A DNA stretch of 7,289 nucleotides from positions 1 through 7,289 of the forward strand of contig JAIYAJ010000507.1 of assembly GCA_027489105.1 (NCBI GenBank), read 5' to 3'. How positions within the stretch are numbered: the stretch's first letter is position 1; each line of letters begins with the position of its first letter. The notes beneath the pieces were generated by a model. The model saw only the letters and a program-made list of their open reading frames with translations. It was not told the origin of the DNA and ran no database searches. A program made the position numbers and the translations under genes. Shown here piece by piece: positions 1 through 6,688 of the stretch. This DNA is from Zymomonas sp. Lineage in GTDB: Bacteria > Pseudomonadota > Alphaproteobacteria > Sphingomonadales > Sphingomonadaceae.

Positions 1-1275
1 GACGCCGGCCAGCGCGAGATCGCCGAGCGCAAGCGGGCCGAGGAAGAGCTGCGCGAGCTCAACGAGACGCTCGAGCGGCGCATCGCCGAGGCGCTGGCCG
101 AGCGCGAGGTGGCCGAGGAAGCGTTGCGCCAGTCGCAGAAGATGGAGGCGGTCGGCCAGTTGACCGGCGGGGTCGCGCATGACTTCAACAATCTTCTGAC
201 GATCATCACCGGCAATCTCGACATCATGCTGCGCGCCATGGATCGCGGCGACGAGGCACGCATCCGGCGGGCGATAGAGAGCGCGCAGAAGGGCGCTGAC
301 CGCGCTGCATCGCTGACGCAACGCCTGCTCGCCTTCTCACGCCGCCAGCCGCTGGCGCCCAAGCCGATCGACGTCGACCGGCTGGTGTCCGGCATGTCGG
401 AATTGCTGACCCGCGCGCTGGGCGAGACCATCTCGCTGGACGTGGTGACGACGCCCGGCCTGTGGCGGGTCGAGGCCGACCCCAATCAGCTGGAAAACTG
501 CCTCATCAATCTGGCAGTCAATGCGCGTGACGCCATGCCTGGCGGCGGGGCGCTGACCATCGAGACCGCCAACACCCGCCTCGATGAAGATTATAGCGCC
601 GCCCATGCGGAGGTCGCGCCGGGCCAATATGTGGTGATTGCCGTCTCCGACACCGGCGTGGGCATGTCGCGCGAGGTTATAAGCCGCGTGTTCGAGCCCT
701 TCTTCACGACGAAGGAAGTGGGACGCGGCACCGGCCTGGGCCTGTCGATGGTCTATGGCTTCGTCAAACAGTCCGGCGGCCATGTGAAGATCTACTCGGA
801 GGAGGGATCGGGCACGACGATCAAGATCTATCTGCCCCGGCTCGTCCACGACATCGATCCGGCCGAAAGCGAGAGCGAAACGCTGCATGGCGGCCGAGGC
901 CGGGACGAGGTCATCCTGGTGGCGGAGGATGACGACGATGTCCGCGCCTATACGGCCGAGATCCTGCGCGAGCTCGGCTATCGCGTGATCGAGGCGCCCG
1001 ACGGCGCGGCCGCTCTGCGCCTGATCGAACAGCCCGACCAGCCGATCGACATGCTGTTTACCGACGTGGTCATGCCGAACATGTCAGGGCAGGAACTGGC
1101 GCGCCGCGCGCAGGCGATAAGGCCGAGCCTCAAGGTCCTCTACACGAGCGGCTATACCCGCAACGCGATCGTCCATAATGGCCGCCTCGATGCGGGGGTG
1201 GAGATGATCGCCAAGCCCTTCACCTATCAGGCGCTGTCCGCGCGCGTCCGGGAGATATTGGACGCGGCCGATTGA
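1..1275 (+). CDS. Hybrid sensor histidine kinase with C-terminal receiver (5' end missing)
   Basis: The reading frame is open from base 1, so the gene starts upstream of the window; 424 residues are visible. The GTG at 109 lies inside the coiled coil and is not a credible start. Residues 1-50 are a charged heptad-like signalling helix. A HisKA H-box follows (GGVAHDFNN, phospho-acceptor His60). The ATPase domain shows the N-box ([10 protein letters not shown], Asn174), G1 (DTGVGM, from Asp217), the F-box FEPFFTTK (from 231) and G2 (GTGLGL, from 243). A receiver covers about 305-424, with acidic residues Glu309-Asp311, phospho-acceptor Asp355, Thr382 and Lys405. All motifs are intact, so kinase and receiver should be active. 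No membrane segment is visible; the sensor part (often PAS in this architecture) lies outside. The receiver has no output domain, so the signal must pass to a partner or act as a phosphate sink. The stimulus is unknown, and no link to the neighbouring operon is shown. Confidence 0.93.
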   Translation, partial: DAGQREIAERKRAEEELRELNETLERRIAEALAEREVAEEALRQSQKMEAVGQLTGGVAHDFNNLLTIITGNLDIMLRAMDRGDEARIRRAIESAQKGADRAASLTQRLLAFSRRQPLAPKPIDVDRLVSGMSELLTRALGETISLDVVTTPGLWRVEADPNQLENCLINLAVNARDAMPGGGALTIETANTRLDEDYSAAHAEVAPGQYVVIAVSDTGVGMSREVISRVFEPFFTTKEVGRGTGLGLSMVYGFVKQSGGHVKIYSEEGSGTTIKIYLPRLVHDIDPAESESETLHGGRGRDEVILVAEDDDDVRAYTAEILRELGYRVIEAPDGAAALRLIEQPDQPIDMLFTDVVMPNMSGQELARRAQAIRPSLKVLYTSGYTRNAIVHNGRLDAGVEMIAKPFTYQALSARVREILDAAD

Positions 1276-1301
1276 GGTTGGACGGGCCGAAAACAGCGAT
1301 A

Positions 1302-1334
1302 TTGAAACGGAGGTACCGAGCTGTTACATGACAG
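1302..1334 (+). promoter_or_regulatory. Candidate promoter and imperfect palindrome upstream of the TetR gene
   Basis: In the 99-nt gap between the kinase and the TetR gene, TTGAAA (1302-1307) is followed after 16 nt by a weak -10-like TTACAT (1324-1329). The -10 sits inside CTGTTACATGACAG (1321-1334), where 5 of 7 base pairs are symmetric. TetR regulators often repress their own promoter through such a site, so autoregulation is plausible. The -10 matches consensus at only three positions and the palindrome is short, so this is a suggestion only. Confidence 0.3.
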
Positions 1335-1374
1335 ACTGACGACATGATCGGCCACGAACGAGACGGGATTGCCT

Positions 1375-1998
1375 GTGCCTGTGCCCAAGAAAGCCGTCTG
1401 CTGCGATGCTGACGGATCGCCGACCAAGAAGACCGCTGCCGCCCGCGTATTCGAGGCGGCGCGCGACCTGTTCTATCATCGCGGCATCCGCGCGGTTGGG
1501 GTCGACGAGATCGTATGCAAGGCGGGGGTGACCAAGCCCAGCCTCTATCGCGCCTTCGCGTCCAAGGACGACCTGATCGCCGCCTGTCTTGAGGAGAGCG
1601 GTCGCGAGGGTCGCGTAGCGCTGTGCGAGGTGATCGAGACAGCGGGCAGCGATGCCGGCGACCAGCTTCGCGCGGTCGTGCGCTATTTCGCGGCCAAGGT
1701 CGCCTCCCCCGATTTTCGCGGTTGCCCGATGAGCAACACCGCCGTCGAAATTCCCGAGCCCGGTCATCCGGGACGCGCGGTGCTCGAGAGCTGCAAGGCC
1801 GATATGCGCGCGACGATCGTCGAGATCACCCGCCGCTTCGACACCGACCGGCCGGACGAGCTGGCCGACGGGCTGCTGCTGATCATCGAAGGCGGTATGG
1901 CCGCGCACCATATCTTCGGCAGCCAGGGCCCCTGCGCCGCTATGGTCTCGGCGAGCGACGCCCTGATCGACTCCTACGGGCAGCGCGCGCGGGTCTGA
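1375..1998 (+). CDS. TetR/AcrR family transcriptional regulator
   Basis: This encodes a predicted ligand-responsive, dimeric DNA-binding repressor of about 207 residues, the usual length for TetR. The N-terminal DNA-binding domain covers about 15-70: a helix RVFEAARDLFYHRGI, then the helix-turn-helix VDEIVCKAGVTKPSLYRAF with the typical tail SKDDLIAACL. The C-terminal helical region is the ligand and dimer domain; its motif GCPMSNTAVEIP recurs in many TetR proteins of unknown ligand. Three in-frame starts are possible, TTG 1369, GTG 1375 and GTG 1381, and a TGA at 1345 excludes anything further upstream. The purine stretch GGGA at 1365-1368 touches the TTG but is 6 nt from GTG 1375, so I chose 1375. 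The protein has eight cysteines, which is many for a cytosolic regulator of this size. It ends 6 nt before the end of the convergent marR gene. The target is unknown; self-regulation or control of the adjacent operon are both guesses. Confidence 0.9.
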   Translation: MPVPKKAVCCDADGSPTKKTAAARVFEAARDLFYHRGIRAVGVDEIVCKAGVTKPSLYRAFASKDDLIAACLEESGREGRVALCEVIETAGSDAGDQLRAVVRYFAAKVASPDFRGCPMSNTAVEIPEPGHPGRAVLESCKADMRATIVEITRRFDTDRPDELADGLLLIIEGGMAAHHIFGSQGPCAAMVSASDALIDSYGQRARV

Positions 1999-2004
1999 TC
2001 CGGC

Positions 2005-2457
2005 TCAGCTGCCGCCGAGCTCAAGCGCCCGAGCCTCGATCGCGCGCAGCATCCGCATGAAATCCTCCAGCTCGCGCGCGTCGAAGCTGGAAAATATCTG
2101 CTCCTCGAACTGCAGCGCCTTCGGCGCCACCTGCGCGTAGAGCGACCGGCCGGCATCGGTCAGCGCCAGCAGCCGCGACCGCCGGTCCGCCCGGTTCGGT
2201 GCCCGCGTCACAAGCCCGCGATTGACCAGCGCGATCGTCGCGCGGCTGACGGTCACCTTGTCCATGCGCGTCGCGATGCAGATGCCCTGCTGGGTAACCC
2301 CGTCACGCTCCGCGACCACCGCAATCACCCGCCATTCCGGAATCGAGAGATCGAACAGCGCCTCATAGGCCTTCGCGATCACGTCGCTGACGACGTTGGT
2401 CGTCACCGAAAGGCGATAGGGAAAAAACTGATCGAGCAGGAGGCGGTTGCTGGCCAT
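2005..2457 (-). CDS. MarR family regulator, probable repressor of the homogentisate operon
   Basis: This is a predicted winged helix-turn-helix dimeric regulator of 150 residues, typical for MarR. Numbered from ATG 2457, residues 6-45 form the N-terminal dimerisation helices (DQFFPYRLSVTTN, then IPEWRVIAVVAE). The recognition region RMDKVTVSRATIALVNRGLV is at about 64-83, and the wing with the family hallmark NRADRRSRLLALT at about 88-100. The C-terminal helices complete the dimer interface. An ATG at 2472 in the same frame would add five residues, but neither start has a clear ribosome-binding site. I prefer 2457 because the putative marR -10 (2468-2463) lies between the two ATGs and because the shorter N-terminus looks more typical. 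The gene diverges from hppD, with a strong palindrome between them. Regulation of hppD-hmgA-fahA in response to a pathway intermediate is therefore the likely role; ligand and sign of control are inferred from position only. Confidence 0.92.
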   Translation of the reverse strand: MASNRLLLDQFFPYRLSVTTNVVSDVIAKAYEALFDLSIPEWRVIAVVAERDGVTQQGICIATRMDKVTVSRATIALVNRGLVTRAPNRADRRSRLLALTDAGRSLYAQVAPKALQFEEQIFSSFDARELEDFMRMLRAIEARALELGGS

Positions 2458-2462
2458 GCGCG

Positions 2463-2491
2463 TTAGTAACATTTGACACGACTCGGTTCAA
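2463..2491 (-). promoter_or_regulatory. Candidate marR promoter, possibly giving a leaderless mRNA
   Basis: Reading the minus strand, TTGAAC (2491-2486) is followed after 17 nt by TACTAA (2468-2463). A start of transcription about seven bases on would fall at or next to the A of ATG 2457, so the mRNA could have no leader. This fits the absence of a ribosome-binding site before that ATG. Each box matches consensus only partly (4 and 3 of 6). Confidence 0.35.
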
Positions 2492-2493
2492 AT
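2471..2493. promoter_or_regulatory. 23-bp near-perfect palindrome, candidate MarR operator
   Basis: The outer arms ATTTGA (2471-2476) and TCAAAT (2488-2493) and the inner arms CGA (2479-2481) and TCG (2483-2485) are symmetric around C2482, giving 9 matching pairs out of 11. Only the dinucleotides at 2477-2478 and 2486-2487 break symmetry. MarR dimers typically bind palindromes of about this size in the intergenic region beside their own gene. The left arm contains the -35 of the hppD promoter and the right arm the -35 of the proposed marR promoter, so occupancy could block both. Confidence 0.65.
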
Positions 2494-2502
2494 CCCTATT
2501 AG
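2473..2502 (+). promoter_or_regulatory. Promoter of the hppD-hmgA-fahA operon
   Basis: A perfect sigma-70-type -35, TTGACA (2473-2478), is followed after 18 nt by TATTAG (2497-2502; 4 of 6 matches to TATAAT). Transcription would start near 2509, leaving a leader of about 26 nt with GAGGAAG (2524-2530) just before the hppD ATG. The -35 is embedded in the palindrome at 2471-2493, pointing to repression by occlusion. Confidence 0.6.
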
Positions 2503-2534
2503 TTTCTTTTGTTACCATCTTCCGAGGAAGCGCC

Positions 2535-3611
2535 ATGACCGATCCGTCCCTGGAACCGCACGCCAACCCGCTCGGCCTCGACGGCTTCGAGTTCGTCGAG
2601 TTCACCGGTCCCGATCCGCTGGCGCTGGCCGGGCTGTTCGAGGCGATGGGCTTCACCCATCTCGGCAACCACCGTTCGAAAAATGTCCGCCGCTACCAGC
2701 AGGGCGACGTGAACTTCATCCTGAACATGGACGCGAGCGGCCAGGCCGCCGAGTTCCGCGAGGCGCACGGCCCGTCCGCCAATGCGATGGCCTTTCGCGT
2801 CCATGACGCGACCAAAGCGTTCGACAAGGCGGTCAAGCGCGGCGCGACGCCGGTCCAGGGGCCGGTCGGGCCGATGGAACTGAACATCCCGGCGATCGAG
2901 GGGATCGGCGGGTCCAACCTCTATCTGGTCGACCGCTATGGCGCGCAGGAAATCTACGACGTCGACTTCCGCCCTGTCGAAGGCATGGCGCGCGACCAGC
3001 GCTCGGTCGGGCTGCACACGCTCGACCACCTGACCCACAATGTCATGCGCGGGCGGATGAACCACTGGGCGGGCTTCTATGAGACCGTCTTCAACTTCCG
3101 CGAGATCCGCTATTTCGACATCGAGGGCAAGGCGACCGCGCTGCTGAGCCGCGCGATGACCGCGCCTGACAACAAGATCCGCATTCCCCTGAACGAAAGC
3201 CAGGACGACAAGAGCCAGATCGAGGAATTTCTGCGCGAATATAATGGCGAGGGCATCCAGCATCTGGCGCTCGCAACCGACGACATCTTCGCGACGGTCG
3301 ACCGGCTGCGCGCCAACGGCATCCGTTTCCAGTCGACCCCCGACACCTATTATGAAGGGATCGACCAGCGGCTCCCCGGGCATGGCCACGACATCGACGA
3401 GATGCGCAAGCGCGGCATCCTGATCGACGGCGCGCCCGAGACCGGCGGCGGCATCCTGCTCCAGATCTTCACCGAGAATATGGTCGGGCCGATCTTCTTC
3501 GAGATCATCCAGCGCAAGGGCAATGAGGGCTTCGGCGAGGGCAATTTCAAGGCGCTGTTCGAGTCGATCGAGCGCGACCAGATCCGCCGGGGCGTGCTCA
3601 AGGTCGACTGA
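2535..3611 (+). CDS. hppD: 4-hydroxyphenylpyruvate dioxygenase
   Basis: This non-haem Fe(II) enzyme converts 4-hydroxyphenylpyruvate and O2 to homogentisate and CO2, the entry step of the homogentisate route for tyrosine breakdown, in the cytosol. The 358-residue product matches the usual bacterial length. It has the two vicinal-oxygen-chelate halves: an N-terminal half (about 15-145) and the catalytic half (about 158-330). The facial iron triad is visible: His165 in LDHLTHNV, His243 in [11 protein letters not shown] and Glu323 in FFEIIQRKG. The spacing matches the known bacterial triad. The C-terminal helix [18 protein letters not shown] closes the active site in this family. The ATG at 2535 has the Shine-Dalgarno GAGGAAG at 2524-2530 and lies behind a good promoter. 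It is the first gene of an operon with hmgA (44 nt downstream) and fahA. Distinction from hydroxymandelate synthase rests on the intact C-terminal region and the hmgA/fahA context. Confidence 0.97.
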   Translation: MTDPSLEPHANPLGLDGFEFVEFTGPDPLALAGLFEAMGFTHLGNHRSKNVRRYQQGDVNFILNMDASGQAAEFREAHGPSANAMAFRVHDATKAFDKAVKRGATPVQGPVGPMELNIPAIEGIGGSNLYLVDRYGAQEIYDVDFRPVEGMARDQRSVGLHTLDHLTHNVMRGRMNHWAGFYETVFNFREIRYFDIEGKATALLSRAMTAPDNKIRIPLNESQDDKSQIEEFLREYNGEGIQHLALATDDIFATVDRLRANGIRFQSTPDTYYEGIDQRLPGHGHDIDEMRKRGILIDGAPETGGGILLQIFTENMVGPIFFEIIQRKGNEGFGEGNFKALFESIERDQIRRGVLKVD

Positions 3612-3635
3612 GCCCTGTCCACGCCTTTCCATCGT

Positions 3636-3647
3636 CCGATCGATCGG
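3636..3647. promoter_or_regulatory. 12-bp palindrome next to the hmgA ribosome-binding site
   Basis: CCGATCGATCGG is perfectly self-complementary and runs into the GGGGA Shine-Dalgarno (3646-3650) of hmgA. As RNA it could form only a four-pair stem, and GATCGATC strings are common in GC-rich genomes, so function is doubtful. Confidence 0.2.
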
Positions 3648-3655
3648 GGACTGCG

Positions 3656-4930
3656 ATGAACGATCACTATATGACCGGCTTCGGCAACCATTTCGCGACC
3701 GAAGCCGTCGCGGGGGCACTGCCGGTCGGCCGCAACGCGCCGCAGCGCCCCGCCTTCGGCCTCTATGCCGAGCAATTGTCGGGCAGCGCCTTCACCGCGC
3801 CCCGGTCGGAGAACCGGCGCAGCTGGCTCTACCGGATGCGGCCCGCCGCCAATCATCCGCCCTTCCGCACTTATGAGGGCGGGACCCGCCTGTGCGCCGC
3901 GCCTTATGCCGAGGCACCGGCCAATCCCAACCGGCTGCGCTGGGACCCGCTGCCCCCGCCAACCGAGGCGACCGACTTCGTCGACGGCCTCGTCACCCTG
4001 GCGGGCAATGCGGGGATCGGCATCCACCTCTACGCCGCCAACCGGTCGATGGTCGACCGCGCCTTCTTCGATGCCGACGGCGAATTGCTGATCGTGCCGC
4101 AGCGGGGCACGCTGCACATCGTCACCGAGATGGGCTCCCTCGACGTCGAGCCCCAACAGATCGCCCTGATCCCGCGCGGGGTGCGCTTTCGCGTCGAACT
4201 GCCGGATGGCGAGGCGCGCGGCTATATCTGCGAGAATCACGGCGCGCCCTTCCGCCTGCCCGACCTGGGGCCGATCGGCGCCAACGGCCTCGCCAATGTG
4301 CGCGACTTCGAGACGCCGGTCGCCTGGTTCGAGGATATCGACGCGCCCTGCGAGCTTATCCAGAAATATGAGGGCCGGCTGTGGTCTTCCACGCTCGACC
4401 ACAGTCCGTTCGACGTCGTCGCCTGGCACGGCAATCTGGCGCCCTGTCGCTATGATCTGCGCCGGTTCAACACGATCGGCACGGTGAGCTTCGACCATCC
4501 CGATCCGTCGATCTTCACCGTGCTGACCTCGCCCAGCGACACGCCCGGCACCGCCAATTGCGACTTCGTCATCTTCCCGCCACGCTGGATGGTGGCGGAA
4601 GACACATTCCGCCCCCCCTGGTTCCACCGCAATGTGATGAGCGAATATATGGGGCTGATCGCGGGTGCCTATGACGCCAAGGCGGAGGGATTTTCGCCCG
4701 GCGGCGGATCGCTCCATAACCGCATGTCGGGCCACGGCCCCGACCGGACGAGCCATGAGGCAGCGACGAATGCCCGCCTCGCCCCCCACAAGATCGAGGA
4801 CACGATGGCCTTCATGTTCGAAAGCCGCTCGGTGATCCGCCCCACCCGCTTTGCCCTGGAGACCCCGTTGATGCAGCTGGACTATGACGATTGCTGGTCG
4901 GGCTTCGCCAAGGCGGAGCTGCCGCGATGA
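3656..4930 (+). CDS. hmgA: Homogentisate 1,2-dioxygenase
   Basis: This cytosolic Fe(II) ring-cleavage dioxygenase opens homogentisate to 4-maleylacetoacetate. The 424-residue protein is close to the family's usual 430-440. It begins with the typical [13 protein letters not shown] and has the conserved [13 protein letters not shown] (about 52-64). The cupin-type C-terminal part carries the iron ligands: His324 and Glu330 in [13 protein letters not shown], and His360 in NRMSGHGPD. They line up at constant offset with human His335, Glu341 and His371. His281 in [11 protein letters not shown] occupies the position of the proposed catalytic base (human His292). The ATG at 3656 follows GGGGA at 3646-3650. 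The gene lies 44 nt after hppD, and its TGA overlaps the fahA ATG as ATGA (4927-4930), indicating translational coupling. No residue expected for catalysis is missing. Confidence 0.98.
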   Translation: MNDHYMTGFGNHFATEAVAGALPVGRNAPQRPAFGLYAEQLSGSAFTAPRSENRRSWLYRMRPAANHPPFRTYEGGTRLCAAPYAEAPANPNRLRWDPLPPPTEATDFVDGLVTLAGNAGIGIHLYAANRSMVDRAFFDADGELLIVPQRGTLHIVTEMGSLDVEPQQIALIPRGVRFRVELPDGEARGYICENHGAPFRLPDLGPIGANGLANVRDFETPVAWFEDIDAPCELIQKYEGRLWSSTLDHSPFDVVAWHGNLAPCRYDLRRFNTIGTVSFDHPDPSIFTVLTSPSDTPGTANCDFVIFPPRWMVAEDTFRPPWFHRNVMSEYMGLIAGAYDAKAEGFSPGGGSLHNRMSGHGPDRTSHEAATNARLAPHKIEDTMAFMFESRSVIRPTRFALETPLMQLDYDDCWSGFAKAELPR

Positions 4931-6201
4931 CCATCGACGCGACCCATGATCCCGCGCTGACCAGCTGGGTACCCGGCGCCAACGGGCATCCCGACTTCCC
5001 GGTCCAGAACCTGCCCTATGGCATTTTCTCGATCGGCGACGGCGAACGCCGCCCGGCCGTGGCGATCGGCGACAGCCTGCTCGACCTCCAGGCGATTTCC
5101 CCTTTGCTGCCGGTCGAGCTGCACGGACCGACGCTGAACGCACTGTTCGCGATGGCGCCCGAACGCCGCCAGGCGCTGCGGGCGAAGATCTCCGAACTGC
5201 TGTCTGTCGAGAGCCACCGCCCCGCGCTCGCCCCGCACATCCACGCGCAGGCCAGCGTCACGCTGCACCTGCCCGCGACCATCGGCGATTACACCGATTT
5301 CTATGTCGGCATTCACCACGCGATGAACATCGGCAAGCAGTTCCGGCCCGACAACCCGCTGCTGCCCAACTACAAACATGTGCCGATCGGCTATCATGGC
5401 CGCGCCTCGTCGGTCCGCCCCTCGGGCGTGCCCGTGGTCAGGCCGAAGGGGCAGCGCAAGCCGCCCGAAGCCGAGGCACCGGTCTTCGGCCCGTCCGCGC
5501 GGCTCGACTATGAACTCGAGCTGGGCGTGTGGATCGGCAGGGGCAACGACCTCGGCGATGCCATCCGGATCGCCGAAGCGCCCGGCCATATCGCCGGCTT
5601 CTGCCTGCTCAACGACTGGTCGGCACGCGACTTCCAGGCATGGGAATATCAGCCGCTCGGGCCCTTCCTCGCCAAGAATTTCCACACCAGCATCTCGCCC
5701 TGGGTGGTGACGCCCGAGGCGCTCGCCCCCTTCCGCACTGCCCAGCCGCCCCGGCCCGAGGGCGACCCCCGCCCCCTGCCTTATCTGTGGGACGAGGCCG
5801 ATCAGGCGAGCGGTGCGCTGGGGGTCGAACTCCATGCCTTTCTGACGACGGCACAAATGCGCGAGCAGGGTCTCGCTCCGCATCGGCTGAGCCGGGGCCC
5901 GGCGTCGAATATGTACTGGACGGTCGCGCAGATCGTAACGCACCACGCCTCCAATGGCTGCGACCTTCGCCCTGGCGATCTGCTGGGCACCGGCACCATC
6001 TCCGCTCCGAGCGAAGACGGTTTCGGCAGCCTGATGGAGATTTCGCGCGGCGGGACACAGCCGATCCGGCTGGAGAGCGGCGAGGATCGCAGCTTCCTGC
6101 AGGACGGCGACGAGATCATTCTGCGCGCAACGGCTTCTGCGCCGGGCTTCGCGTCGATCGGCTTCGGGGAATGCCGCGCGACGATCCTGCCCGCCCGCTA
6201 A
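4927..6201 (+). CDS. fahA: Fumarylacetoacetase
   Basis: This enzyme hydrolyses 4-fumarylacetoacetate to fumarate and acetoacetate, the last step of the pathway. The 424-residue product matches the long eukaryotic-like FAH type, with an N-terminal SH3-like domain (about 1-118) and a C-terminal catalytic domain. Metal ligands are visible: Asp124 in [11 protein letters not shown], Glu196 and Glu198 in [11 protein letters not shown], and Asp230 in [11 protein letters not shown]. The active-site residues His131, Arg234, Gln237, Lys250 and Thr254 correspond to mouse His133, Arg237, Gln240, Lys253 and Thr257. In the loop [13 protein letters not shown], the position of mouse Glu364 appears to be Ser362, with a Glu one residue later. 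The frame is open from 4891, but ATG 4927 is chosen because it gives the normal N-terminus and the ATGA overlap with hmgA. No maleylacetoacetate isomerase gene follows. Confidence 0.97.
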   Translation: MTIDATHDPALTSWVPGANGHPDFPVQNLPYGIFSIGDGERRPAVAIGDSLLDLQAISPLLPVELHGPTLNALFAMAPERRQALRAKISELLSVESHRPALAPHIHAQASVTLHLPATIGDYTDFYVGIHHAMNIGKQFRPDNPLLPNYKHVPIGYHGRASSVRPSGVPVVRPKGQRKPPEAEAPVFGPSARLDYELELGVWIGRGNDLGDAIRIAEAPGHIAGFCLLNDWSARDFQAWEYQPLGPFLAKNFHTSISPWVVTPEALAPFRTAQPPRPEGDPRPLPYLWDEADQASGALGVELHAFLTTAQMREQGLAPHRLSRGPASNMYWTVAQIVTHHASNGCDLRPGDLLGTGTISAPSEDGFGSLMEISRGGTQPIRLESGEDRSFLQDGDEIILRATASAPGFASIGFGECRATILPAR

Positions 6202-6226
6202 GGTAGGGCGGGTGACGCCGCCGCCC
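6190..6226. terminator. GC-rich hairpins between convergent operons, possible terminator
   Basis: Two mutually exclusive stems are visible around the fahA stop. CCCGCCC (6190-6196) can pair with GGGCGGG (6206-6212) across a 9-nt loop. Alternatively GGGCGG (6206-6211) can pair with CCGCCC (6221-6226), also with a 9-nt loop. The second stem lies wholly in the 29-nt gap between two converging genes and could act in both directions. Neither is followed by a T-tract, so intrinsic termination is uncertain and an mRNA-end-protecting or Rho-assisted role is equally possible. Confidence 0.35.
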
Positions 6227-6230
6227 AGCC

Positions 6231-6665
6231 TTACTCCATGTAGAAGATGCGATATTCGCGGCGGGTGAACAGCCAGCGTCCGTCGATCTTCGCCAGCACA
6301 TCGTCATAGCGGCCGCGCACGCGCTTCAGATCGCCCGTCCCCGGCTCCTCGAAGATCTCCGAGGTGTAGCAGACCGCCTTTGCGCTATCGCCGTCCACCT
6401 CGATGCTGCCGGGGGTCGCGATATAGACCATCGGCTTGGTGCAGCCGTCGAGGCCATAAGCCTTCATCGATTCGACCCAGGCCGAGACGATCGTCTCCTT
6501 GCCCGAAAAGCCGCCGAGATCGGGGAATTCGGGCAGTGCCCAATAGGCGTCGTCGGCCCAGGCCGTCGCCCACAGCTCGGCATCCTTGGTCATCACCGCA
6601 TGGGCATAGCTTTCCATCAGCTCGCGGATCAGGATCCGGTCTTCGAGCGGGCCGCTATAGGGCAT
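6231..6665 (-). CDS. SnoaL/NTF2-like protein, possibly an oxygenase partner
   Basis: This is a 144-residue protein of the nuclear transport factor 2-like superfamily. The N-terminal helices LEDRILIRELMESYAHAV and the following DAELWATAWADDAYWALPEF are typical of the SnoaL-like branch. Next come GKETIVSAWVESM and the C-terminal strands, ending DGRWLFTRREYRIFYM. Members of the fold include polyketide cyclases, ketosteroid isomerase-like enzymes and the beta subunits of ring-hydroxylating dioxygenases. It is shorter than a usual beta subunit (about 160-190), so I do not call it one, but it directly follows an oxygenase alpha-like gene with only 23 nt between them. The start is ATG 6665, preceded by a good Shine-Dalgarno AGGAGA (6679-6674); the frame stays open upstream, but that part overlaps the oxygenase gene and is not coding. 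The substrate is unknown. It may be a small oxygenase partner, or an isomerase or dehydratase acting on the oxygenase product. Confidence 0.85.
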   Translation of the reverse strand: MPYSGPLEDRILIRELMESYAHAVMTKDAELWATAWADDAYWALPEFPDLGGFSGKETIVSAWVESMKAYGLDGCTKPMVYIATPGSIEVDGDSAKAVCYTSEIFEEPGTGDLKRVRGRYDDVLAKIDGRWLFTRREYRIFYME

Positions 6666-6688
6666 GATCTGTCTCTCCTGCGTCAGGG

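Noticed and set aside
1..108. Repeated GAG/GCC-rich codons at the left edge as a DNA repeat
   Set aside because: They encode the heptad coiled coil of the signalling helix; the repetition is at protein level and not an independent DNA repeat.
1344..1346. ATG at 1344 as start of the TetR protein
   Set aside because: It is in a different frame from the TetR sequence, and an in-frame TGA at 1345 blocks any upstream extension of the real frame.
1999..2035. Possible bidirectional terminator between the TetR and MarR genes
   Set aside because: The gap is only 6 nt and the best inverted repeat (GCTC/GAGC) is four pairs inside marR coding sequence, with no T-tract.
2499..3719. A 406-codon minus-strand open frame opposite hppD
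   Set aside because: It mirrors hppD, which has all catalytic residues, has no recognisable motif, and spans the operon promoter and leader. It is an antisense shadow.
4891..4926. Longer start for fahA at 4891
   Set aside because: It would add 12 residues inside the end of hmgA. ATG 4927 gives the standard N-terminus and the common ATGA overlap.
3350..5143. A 597-codon minus-strand open frame across hppD, hmgA and fahA
   Set aside because: It lies opposite three well-conserved enzymes, is full of Arg, Gly, Ala and Asp-rich low-complexity sequence and shows no domain. In GC-rich DNA such long antisense frames arise because stop codons are rare.
5529..6206. 225-codon plus-strand frame inside fahA
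   Set aside because: It is an Arg/Pro-rich frame-shifted reading of fahA with no domain, and its composition is typical of a shadow frame.
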